A DNA stretch of 22,064 nucleotides. Source: Chloroflexota bacterium. Its GTDB lineage: Bacteria > Chloroflexota > Limnocylindria > Limnocylindrales > CSP1-4. The notes under the pieces are model-generated. The model made no database searches. It had not been told where the DNA came from and was given only the letters and a program-made list of their open reading frames with translations. Position 1 is the stretch's first letter. The number at the start of each line of letters is the position of its first letter. The stretch is taken from assembly GCA_021785115.1 (NCBI GenBank), contig JAJYGO010000052.1, forward strand, positions 1 to 22,064. Direction: 5' to 3'. Both the position numbers and the translations under genes were made by a program. This document shows, one piece after another, positions 8,429 to 15,107 of this stretch.

Positions 8429-8476
8429 CTCGCCGCCTCGCCGCCTCGCCGCCTCGCCGCCTCGCCGCCTCGCCGT
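8429..8476. repeat. Octamer tandem repeat, six units
   Basis: CTCGCCGC is repeated head to tail five times exactly (8429-8468), followed by a sixth unit ending in T (8469-8476). The array starts three bases after the MEMO stop codon and lies in the gap before the SagB-like gene. The unit length is not a multiple of three, so slippage here would not be tolerated inside a coding frame. Function unknown; it could be a replication-slippage product or could affect read-through. Confidence 0.9.
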
Positions 8477-8570
8477 TGACGCCCGGCCGGCAGGGCCGGC
8501 AGCACGACCGGCGGGGAGGCCAACGGCCCTGCCCGGGCGCGACCCACGGCGTCATCGTGATGGTGGTGTG

Positions 8571-9287
8571 ATGGCCCCGATCGATCGTCTGGCGAGGTGC
8601 CGGGCGGCCGCTCGCTGGTTGGGAGTCCTCGTGACGACCTCTATGCTGGCCGCCGGGTGTGGCAGCCCACCGGGGACCCGTTCGACCCCCCGGGCCGCGG
8701 AGCCGCAGGTGACCTCGCTTCCCGTCCCCACGTTGCGAGGGACGATGTCGGTCGAGGAGGCGCTGGCGCGGCGCCGGTCGGTGCGCGAGTACACGGACGA
8801 GCCCCTCACGGTGCAGGAGATCTCGCAGCTCCTCTGGGCGGCCCAGGGCCAGACGCGCTCGTGGGGCGGCCGGACCGCCCCGTCGGCCGGTGCGCTGTAC
8901 CCGCTCGAGGTCTACGTGGTCGCCGCCGAGGGGCTCCGCCACTACCTCCCGGCGGGCCACCGGGCCGAGCTGCGATCGGCGGAGGACCTGCGCGAGCCCC
9001 TCGCGCGGGCAGCGCTCGGGCAGTCCGCGGTCGCGGAGGCGCCGGCCGTGTTCGTCGTCACGGCCGTCCTGGCCAGGACGGCGGCCAAGTACGGGTCCAG
9101 GGCGGAGCGATACGTGACGCTCGAGGCGGGCCACGCGGCGGAGAACCTCCTGCTGCAGGCGGTGGCGCTCGGTCTCGGAGGGGTCTCGATCGGCGCCTTC
9201 GACGACGCCCGCGTGCGTGAGGTCCTGGGCCTTCCCCGTGGCCAGCAGCCCCTGTACCTGATCCCCGTGGGGCACCCGAGGGACTGA
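8571..9287 (+). CDS. SagB/ThcOx-type nitroreductase-fold oxidoreductase with lipoprotein signal
   Basis: About 238 residues. The N-terminus has a short charged stretch, a hydrophobic core (residues 17-29) and a lipobox LAAGC with Cys30, so export and lipid anchoring are likely. The rest is an FMN-dependent nitroreductase-fold domain: RRRSVREY (67-74, flavin phosphate binding in the family), APSAGALYPLE (103-113, typical of SagB/ThcOx) and GLGGVSIGAF late in the protein. SagB proteins oxidise thiazolines/oxazolines in peptide natural products, but no precursor peptide or cyclodehydratase is nearby, so the substrate is open. A GTG three bases upstream (8568) is an equally possible start; the ribosome binding site (GGTGGTG) is weak. 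The 141-base gap to the MEMO gene holds the octamer repeat and GC-rich hairpin-forming sequence. Confidence 0.8.
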   Translation: MAPIDRLARCRAAARWLGVLVTTSMLAAGCGSPPGTRSTPRAAEPQVTSLPVPTLRGTMSVEEALARRRSVREYTDEPLTVQEISQLLWAAQGQTRSWGGRTAPSAGALYPLEVYVVAAEGLRHYLPAGHRAELRSAEDLREPLARAALGQSAVAEAPAVFVVTAVLARTAAKYGSRAERYVTLEAGHAAENLLLQAVALGLGGVSIGAFDDARVREVLGLPRGQQPLYLIPVGHPRD

Positions 9288-9431
9288 CGTTTCATCCCTG
9301 CGCGGCCGACCTGCGCGCGGCCGAGTCGACGGCTGCGATATGCTCCCTCCGGCGGTGGAGCTCGCCGAACGCCCTCGAGGCCGATAGCTCCTACCTGAGG
9401 ATCCCTGGACGTCCCCTCGGGAGGGCATGGC

Positions 9432-10652
9432 GTGCGACAGAGGCCGGCGAAGCGCCCGATTCCTCATCCCCCGCAGGCGTCCACGCGTTCGGCCGCGCTG
9501 AAGTTCGTCGTGCTCGTCGGCGTCATGAGCTTCTTCGCGGACTTCACCTACGAGGGCTCGCGCTCGATCATCGGCCCCTACCTCGGGATCTTCGGAGCCG
9601 GCGCGCTGGCGATCGGCGTCGTGACCGGCCTCGGGGAGCTGCTTGGCTACGGGCTCCGTCTGGTGTCAGGAGGCCTCGCCGACCGGACCCGCCAGTTCTG
9701 GCCGATCACCATCGCCGGCTACATCCTGCAGATGTCGGTCGTGCCGCTGCTGGCCCTCGCCGGAAGCTGGCCGGTCGCGGCGATCCTGATCGTGCTCGAG
9801 CGGGTTGGGAAGGCCACGCGGAACCCTCCCCGCGACGTCATGCTCTCTCACGCGGCCCGGGAGATCGGCTACGGGCGCGCCTTCGGGCTGCACGAGGCGC
9901 TGGACCAGTTCGGCGCCCTGTTTGGGCCGCTCGCCGTCGCCGGAATCCTCGCGATGCGCCGCGGCGGCTACCGCGAGGCGTTCGCGGCGCTCGCGATCCC
10001 CGCGGCCGTCATGCTGGGGATCCTCTTCGTCGCCCGGCTCCTCTACCCTCGCCCGCAAGACCTGGAGTCCAGTCCTCCGGACGTGCACGCCCAGGGACTC
10101 TCCCGGGTCTTCTGGCTCTATCTCGCCGGGGCCGGGCTGGTGGCAACCGGCTTCGCGGACTTCCCGCTGATCGCCTTCCACTTCCAGCGCTCGGCCACCG
10201 TCTCCGCGGAATGGACCCCGATCTTCTACGCGGTCGCCATGGGCGTGAGCGGGGCCGGCTCGCTGCTGCTGGGCCGCGTCTACGACCGGATCGGGATCGG
10301 GATCCTCGTCCCGCTGACCGTCCTCTCGGCGGCCTTCGCTCCACTGGTGTTCCTCGGTGGGTTCCGGTGGGCACTGGTCGGTGTCTCGGTGTGGGGCCTC
10401 GGGATGGGGGTCCACGAGTCGATCATCCCGGCAGCAGTGGCCCTCATGGTGCCGCTCGAGCGACGCGCCTCCGCGTACGGCCTGTTCACCGCCGGCTACG
10501 GCGTGTTCTGGTTCCTCGGAAGCGCGGCGATCGGCGGGCTCTACACGGTCTCGATCCACGCGGCGGTGTGGTTCTCGGTGCTCGCCGAGCTCGCCGCCGT
10601 GCCGCTGCTCGTTCTGGTCACGCGCCGGTTCCGCGCGGCGAGGCCGGCCTGA
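9432..10652 (+). CDS. MFS transporter
   Basis: A 406-residue integral membrane protein of the major facilitator superfamily with about 12 hydrophobic segments in two halves. The loop between helices 2 and 3 reads GGLADRTRQFW, the expected MFS signature position. A later loop, ERVGKATRNPPRDVMLSHAA, resembles that of a group of uncharacterised permeases. The GTG start at 9432 is supported by GGGAGGG at 9419-9425; an ATG at 9427 is out of frame. The 144-base gap upstream contains TATGCT (9339-9344), which may be a -10 element, so this gene may start its own transcription unit. The substrate cannot be predicted. Confidence 0.85.
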   Translation: MRQRPAKRPIPHPPQASTRSAALKFVVLVGVMSFFADFTYEGSRSIIGPYLGIFGAGALAIGVVTGLGELLGYGLRLVSGGLADRTRQFWPITIAGYILQMSVVPLLALAGSWPVAAILIVLERVGKATRNPPRDVMLSHAAREIGYGRAFGLHEALDQFGALFGPLAVAGILAMRRGGYREAFAALAIPAAVMLGILFVARLLYPRPQDLESSPPDVHAQGLSRVFWLYLAGAGLVATGFADFPLIAFHFQRSATVSAEWTPIFYAVAMGVSGAGSLLLGRVYDRIGIGILVPLTVLSAAFAPLVFLGGFRWALVGVSVWGLGMGVHESIIPAAVALMVPLERRASAYGLFTAGYGVFWFLGSAAIGGLYTVSIHAAVWFSVLAELAAVPLLVLVTRRFRAARPA

Positions 10653-10744
10653 CGGGCTGGGGAGGTGGGAGCAATTCTCGTATCGGACGAGCGGCACATC
10701 CGGCCGGGAGGCATCCGGAGCGCCGGCGTCACCGGGGGGAGGCC

Positions 10745-11197
10745 ATGACCGCCTCCGGCCGGCGGCCGCCGCTCGCCGGCCTCGAGGCCGACCTCGACTT
10801 CGAGCGGGCGTCGGAGGCCACCGTCACCCTGCACGTCCCCGCGGACGCCGGGCTGCCGCGCGACCCACGGCAGCTCCGGATGGCCGTCTACCTCGGCGTC
10901 TACGACCTGCTCGCCGAGCGCGCGGTCGAGGACGCCGGCGAGGTCGGGGCGGGCACGGCCGCCCTCGAGCGCGCGCTGCGCCTGGTGGAGGCGAGCGACG
11001 GCCCGCTGCGGTTCGCGCTGTTCGAGCGGCGCTCCCGGGCCGAGGCGCAGGAGCTGGTGGCGCGGATGCGGGGGAAGGAGATCGCGATGACCGAGGGCTG
11101 GATGCTTCCCCGGCTCGAGCAGGACATCGCGGCGTACCGGGAACGCGTCGCTGCCCTCCGCAGGGCCCTCGATGCCGCCGGGGGCAGGGCCTCGTGA
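10745..11197 (+). CDS. Uncharacterised 150-residue protein
   Basis: I do not recognise a family. The product is soluble and strongly charged with no signal peptide or membrane segment. A beta-like N-terminal part (ATVTLHVPADAG) is followed by mainly helical, Glu/Arg/Ala-rich sequence. The last 45 residues (PRLEQDIAAYRERVAALRRAL) look like a coiled coil. The ATG at 10745 follows a GGGGGGAGG ribosome binding site. Its stop overlaps the GTG of the next gene, so the two are probably co-translated and may act together. Codon usage is the same GC-rich third-position pattern as in the neighbours, which supports real coding. Confidence 0.75.
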   Translation: MTASGRRPPLAGLEADLDFERASEATVTLHVPADAGLPRDPRQLRMAVYLGVYDLLAERAVEDAGEVGAGTAALERALRLVEASDGPLRFALFERRSRAEAQELVARMRGKEIAMTEGWMLPRLEQDIAAYRERVAALRRALDAAGGRAS

Positions 11198-11748
11198 GCC
11201 CCGCGACCCGGCTCCCGGTCGAGGTGCTCACGGCCGACTGGGCGAGGGTCCTGCGGGCGGCGGAAGCGAGCGAGCGCGTCGACGCGGAGGACCTCGAGGA
11301 GGAGATCGGGCGCCGCGGCGCGGGACTCCTCGCCGGCGAGCCGCCCCCCGAGCGCGTCGACCCCCTCCTCGCCGGCGAGGAGCGCCTGGCCGCCCTCCGA
11401 CGAGCCTTCGTCCGGCGGGCGGCGGCCCTGGCGGTCCTGCGGTTCGAATACGCGAGCGGACGACGCCGGTTCGTCGATGCCGCCGAGGCCGAGGAGCGGG
11501 CCTACGTCCGCAAGCTCGCCCTCGACCGCGACGTGGTCCCCCCGATGAAGGAGGAGGCGCGGGCGCTGCGGGCCGAGATCCGCCGGCTGGAGGCGGCGCT
11601 CCGAGTCGCGGGCGTCGACCCGGAGGCGATCGGGCCCGCGGTCGACTGGTCGAGCACGCTCGCGGTCGACACCTACGTGCGACCGGAGTACGAGAGCCCC
11701 GAGTCCCGCCGGGCCAAGGCCATCGAGTTCTTCCGGAGGCTCGGGTGA
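11194..11748 (+). CDS. Uncharacterised 184-residue helical protein
   Basis: I do not recognise a family. The start is GTG at 11194, overlapping the preceding stop (GTGA). The protein is predicted mainly helical, very rich in Ala, Arg and Glu. It has two likely coiled-coil stretches, around residues 60-80 (RLAALRRAFVRRAAALAVL) and 115-140 (MKEEARALRAEIRRLEAAL). The C-terminus is less repetitive and perhaps conserved (YVRPEYESPESRRAKAIEFF). No membrane segment or catalytic motif is visible. Pairing with the 10745 gene suggests a small two-protein assembly; this is inference. Confidence 0.75.
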   Translation: MSPATRLPVEVLTADWARVLRAAEASERVDAEDLEEEIGRRGAGLLAGEPPPERVDPLLAGEERLAALRRAFVRRAAALAVLRFEYASGRRRFVDAAEAEERAYVRKLALDRDVVPPMKEEARALRAEIRRLEAALRVAGVDPEAIGPAVDWSSTLAVDTYVRPEYESPESRRAKAIEFFRRLG

Positions 11749-11764
11749 GGCGCGCACGCCGTCC

Positions 11765-11786
11765 CGCCGAAGGGCTCCGGTCGGCG
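11765..11786. terminator. Hairpin between convergent transcription units
   Basis: CGCCGA (11765-11770) and TCGGCG (11781-11786) are perfect complements around a 10-base loop. They lie in the 73-base gap between the converging 11194-11748 gene and the universal stress gene. No T-tract is seen on either strand. The position suits a bidirectional terminator, but short GC hairpins arise easily by chance here. Confidence 0.25.
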
Positions 11787-11821
11787 CTCCATGACCCCCG
11801 CCCCGATCCCTTCCTGCGCCA

Positions 11822-12262
11822 CTACGCTCCGGCCGCGTCGACCAGCAGCACGGGGACCGCTGCGGCACGAACCAGCCGGTCGGCGACCGACCCGATGAGG
11901 GGGCCCGGGCCACTCCGGCCGCGCCGGCCGACGATCACCAGGTCGAACCCGTGATCCACCGCGTAGGTGGCGATCGCCGTGGCCGGGTGTGGGTCCTCGA
12001 GCACGTGGTGAACGATCCGTTCGTCCGCGGGATCGAGGCCGAGCCGCGCCATCACCTCGGACAGCCGCTCGACGACGAGCCGACGCGCGCTCGCCAGATC
12101 GCGGGCACGATCCTCGCCTGCCTCCGCGTGCGATGCGGGAGCCAGCACGGAGAGCGCCACGATCCCTCCCCCCGCGTAGCGCTCGACGAGGTGAAGCGCG
12201 GCCGAGAGCGCGGTCTCCGCTGCGGCCGACCCGTCCCATCCGACGAGGATCCGTCGGAACAT
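11822..12262 (-). CDS. Universal stress protein (UspA family), last gene of the hyc-like operon
   Basis: A 146-residue single UspA domain starting MFRRILVGWDGS. The nucleotide-binding loop is visible as VGRRGRSGPGPLIGSVADRLVRAAAVP near the C-terminus, matching the G-x2-G-x9-G-(S/T) pattern of ATP-binding Usp proteins. I chose ATG at 12262 because it begins exactly at the domain and has GGGGGAG upstream. An in-frame ATG at 12322 overlaps the stop of the HyfB-like gene (ATGA) and would add 20 Gly-rich residues, so that start cannot be excluded. Its place at the end of the operon suggests the membrane complex is made under energy or redox stress; this is inference. Confidence 0.88.
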   Translation of the reverse strand: MFRRILVGWDGSAAAETALSAALHLVERYAGGGIVALSVLAPASHAEAGEDRARDLASARRLVVERLSEVMARLGLDPADERIVHHVLEDPHPATAIATYAVDHGFDLVIVGRRGRSGPGPLIGSVADRLVRAAAVPVLLVDAAGA

Positions 12263-12318
12263 CTCGCTCCCCCGCGGGACCCCTCCCTCGAGCCCCGCAC
12301 CGGCGCCGCCGCGGTCGA

Positions 12319-14328
12319 TCATCGAATCACCGACACCGCCGCCAGCGCGACCACCAAGGCGATCAGCACGTACCCGACATACGCGGACAGCCGACCGGAC
12401 TGCAGCCGCTTGGCTCCGCGCGACAGCCCGAGCAGCATCGCTCGGAGCGGAGCGTACAGGTAGGCCTCGACGGGCTCAACCACGTCCGAGGAGTAGACGA
12501 CGTGCGTCTCCTGGTCGGCGGCCTCCTCCTCTCTGAGCTCGCGCCGGGGACGAAGGACGGCGTCGAGCACGTGGCGAGCAGGATTCGAGTATCCGAACGC
12601 CGTGTACCGGGCCTCGCCCGCCACCCCCCCGCCCGCCGAACGCCAGGCGGGCACCCGTCGAATCCGAATCAATCGCCCGCGCGAGGCCGCCCACGCGAAC
12701 AGTCCGGCCGCGAGCGCGAGAAGCGGCAGCACGATCCACAACCACGAGGGGGACAGGATCGAGAAGCCCGCGAACACCGGCTGGAGCACCCACGGCGATC
12801 CGAGCGCTCGAAGCACGAGCCCCGGGGAGATCACGGGACCCAGTCCCTGCGCGAGGAACCTGATCTCGAGCGGAGTCAGTGCGGCGACGGCGAGGCACGC
12901 GAGCGCGAGGAGCAGAGCGGCGCTCCGTCCAACCATCGACGCCTCGCGCCCTCGCGCCACCGACCCTTCCGCGCCGCCGAGCACGACGAGCCCGATGAGC
13001 CGCACGAACACCAACGCGGCGAAGCCCGCGGTGAGGGCCACGAGCGCCCCCGCCCCGGCCATCGCGAGCTTGAGAGCCAGACTGGAGAGCCGGAACTGCT
13101 GCATCAGGGCCTCCAGCAGGAACCACTCGGACACGAACCCCACCGTGGGCGGGAGCCCCGCGAGGGTGATCGAGGCGACGGCGAACGTCACGCCCGTCCA
13201 GGGCAGCGATCGGCCAACTCCTCTGAGATCGTTCAACTCCGTCGTCCCGGCGGCTGCCTCCATGGAGGCGGTCGCGAGGAACAGCCCGGACTTCGCGAGC
13301 GCGTGGGCGATCATGTGGAGGCCGCCGACCAGCACGCCGACCGCGACGAGCTGGGGGCTGCCCACGGCCGCTCCGGTCAGCGCCACCCCGACGCTCACCA
13401 GCAGCAGGCCGCCGTTCTCCACGCTGGAGAAGGCGATCACGCCGCGCAGGTCCCCGTGCACGGCCGCATGGGCGACCCCGAGCAGGGCCGTGATCCCGCC
13501 GAGCACCAGGGCAACGATCGGGATCCACACGGGCGGGTGCCCGAGCAGCGCCAGCGTGCGCCACAGCCCGTAGACGCCGACGTTCACCGCGAGCCCCGCC
13601 ATCGCGGCTCGCGCGGGGCCGGGAGCCGCCGCGTACGCGGAGGGCATCCAGACGTGGAAGGGAACCACCCCGAGCTTGACCGCGAATCCGAGGACCAGCA
13701 GCAGGTAGGCGACGTCGATCGCGGCGCTGTGGCGAACCCCGACCCAACGCGAGAAGACGAACGTCCCAGCATGCGCCGCGACCAGGAGCAGCCCGACGAG
13801 CAGCATCGCCCCGCCGATCTTGCCGAGCGAGAGGGCGAGGAACCCCGCCCCCGCGCGATCCTCGCGATGGCGCTCGAAGGAGGCCATGGCGTACATCGCG
13901 AGCGTGACCCCCTCCCACGCGATCATGAACAGAAAGGCGTCCCCGGCGATCACCACCACGACGATGCTGCCGAGCAGGGCGTTGTAGAGAGCGCCGAGCC
14001 CTCGCGCCCGGAGGCGCCCCTCCGGCCCCACCCAGGATGCGAAGCCGAGCGACACGGGGATCGATACGCCGAGAACCACCACGAGGAACAGCGCGGCGAG
14101 GTGGTCGACGACGACCGTCGTCCCCGGGAACCGCAGGAGGGTCCCGAGCGAGATGCGGACCGTCCCGCCTCCCATCCCCAAGACCCCCGTCGCGACGACC
14201 GCCCCCGCGCCGAGGAGGGAGAACCAGTACGGGATGGGACGAGCCCATCTGGGGCCAATGCCCAACGCGAGGTCGGCCGCGGCGCCCGCCACGAATGCAA
14301 GCAGGCCGAGCAGCAGGAGCGTCGCCAT
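12319..14328 (-). CDS. hyfB: HyfB/HycC-like proton-translocating antiporter subunit
   Basis: A 669-residue polytopic protein of the NuoL/HyfB family that forms the distal ion-pumping part of group 4 hydrogenase-type complexes. Key charged residues of the pump channel are present: Glu139 in AWEG, Lys218 in AVKLGVVPFHVWMP, His225, and Lys346 in AHALAKSGLF. It has many hydrophobic segments and a long polar loop near residues 560-620. A final hydrophobic segment (about 645-665) is consistent with the extra C-terminal helix of HyfB-type subunits. The ATG at 14328 overlaps the upstream stop (ATGA), and GAGGTGG precedes it. By itself it could be an Mrp-type antiporter, but the operon points to a complex I-like assembly. 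Confidence 0.88.
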   Translation of the reverse strand: MATLLLLGLLAFVAGAAADLALGIGPRWARPIPYWFSLLGAGAVVATGVLGMGGGTVRISLGTLLRFPGTTVVVDHLAALFLVVVLGVSIPVSLGFASWVGPEGRLRARGLGALYNALLGSIVVVVIAGDAFLFMIAWEGVTLAMYAMASFERHREDRAGAGFLALSLGKIGGAMLLVGLLLVAAHAGTFVFSRWVGVRHSAAIDVAYLLLVLGFAVKLGVVPFHVWMPSAYAAAPGPARAAMAGLAVNVGVYGLWRTLALLGHPPVWIPIVALVLGGITALLGVAHAAVHGDLRGVIAFSSVENGGLLLVSVGVALTGAAVGSPQLVAVGVLVGGLHMIAHALAKSGLFLATASMEAAAGTTELNDLRGVGRSLPWTGVTFAVASITLAGLPPTVGFVSEWFLLEALMQQFRLSSLALKLAMAGAGALVALTAGFAALVFVRLIGLVVLGGAEGSVARGREASMVGRSAALLLALACLAVAALTPLEIRFLAQGLGPVISPGLVLRALGSPWVLQPVFAGFSILSPSWLWIVLPLLALAAGLFAWAASRGRLIRIRRVPAWRSAGGGVAGEARYTAFGYSNPARHVLDAVLRPRRELREEEAADQETHVVYSSDVVEPVEAYLYAPLRAMLLGLSRGAKRLQSGRLSAYVGYVLIALVVALAAVSVIR

Positions 14329-15107
14329 CACGCCACCTCGGCGAGCAGGCCGACCGCAAGGAGGATCCCGTGCAGGATCGAGAACGGGCTCGGCGGAGAC
14401 CCGGGCACCCACACGTCCACGGGAAGGATGTCCCCGACGCCCCCGAGCGTCGCGTAGCCCGGATGCACGAGCCCGCCCGAGGCCGCATCGGCCCCGACTG
14501 CGAGCACGATGCGCGGCTCGGGCATCGCCTCGTGGGTCCGCAGGAGCGGCCCGCGCATGCCACGGGCGCCGGCACCGGTTGCCAGCAGGATGTCCGCGTG
14601 CCGGGGGGTCGCCGTGAAGAAGACGCCCAGCCGCTGGACGTCGTAGACGGGGTTGGTCAGCGCCGCCACCTCCCACTCCTCGGCGCCATCGGAGCCGGCG
14701 TCGACGTGGCGCACGTGAACCGATCGACGAAACTGGCGAACCCGGCCGGCGAGCTCCGATCGGAGCCCGCGAAGGTCCTCCTCGTCCTCGTCGCGCCCGG
14801 GAACGACGAGGGCGTGACGGCGTCGGCTCGCGACCTCGATCCTCGGATCGAATCGGAACAGGTCTGGGCGCGCCTCGACGCATCGACCGCAGAGGATGCA
14901 CCGCCCGCGATCCAGACGGACGGCCCCGCTCTCGGTGGCGATCGCTCCGGTCGGGCAGAGGGCCTCGACATCGACATCGGCCGACTCCGGGACGCCACGT
15001 GCGAGCGTCACCGAGCCACGCCACGCCGGACCGTAGCCGTCCGGCCGCTTCGGGTAGGGAGTCGTGACCACCCCCTCGCGGAGCCCCCTCGCCGCCCAGG
15101 GAGCCAT
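14328..15107 (-). CDS. Ferredoxin-HycG/NuoB-like fusion lacking all proximal-cluster cysteines
   Basis: A 259-residue fusion. Residues 45-85 form a ferredoxin-like segment with Cys51 (ALCPTGAI) and Cys70, Cys73, Cys76 (CILCGRC), enough for one [4Fe-4S] cluster. Residues 128-259 match the HycG/NuoB small subunit: TNPVYDVQRLGVFF, TPRHADILLATG, MPEPRIVLAVG and DILPVDVWVPG. The four cluster ligands of that family are all changed. GSCNGCEWE-type sequence is GSDGAEEWE (Asp140, Glu143), the GxC position has Asp207 (VGADAASGG), and PGCPP is PGSPP (Ser237). The frame is intact and the surrounding residues are conserved, so this is not simple decay. ATG at 15107 overlaps the HycE-like stop. Expected location is the cytoplasmic arm, bridging the ferredoxin to the large subunit. 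Confidence 0.88.
   Translation of the reverse strand: MAPWAARGLREGVVTTPYPKRPDGYGPAWRGSVTLARGVPESADVDVEALCPTGAIATESGAVRLDRGRCILCGRCVEARPDLFRFDPRIEVASRRRHALVVPGRDEDEEDLRGLRSELAGRVRQFRRSVHVRHVDAGSDGAEEWEVAALTNPVYDVQRLGVFFTATPRHADILLATGAGARGMRGPLLRTHEAMPEPRIVLAVGADAASGGLVHPGYATLGGVGDILPVDVWVPGSPPSPFSILHGILLAVGLLAEVA

Noticed and set aside
8429..8476. CRISPR array
   Set aside because: The eight-base units are contiguous with no spacers; it is a simple tandem repeat.
8482..8537. Long bulged hairpin (CCCGG/CAGGGCCG pairing) before the SagB-like gene
   Set aside because: It pairs only with a 3-base bulge and a 25-base loop in very GC-rich DNA, so chance pairing is likely.
11989..14457. Long plus-strand open frame (822 codons) over the HyfB-like gene
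   Set aside because: It is the antisense shadow of a well-conserved membrane gene; the translation is Arg/Pro/Glu/His-rich with no family resemblance.
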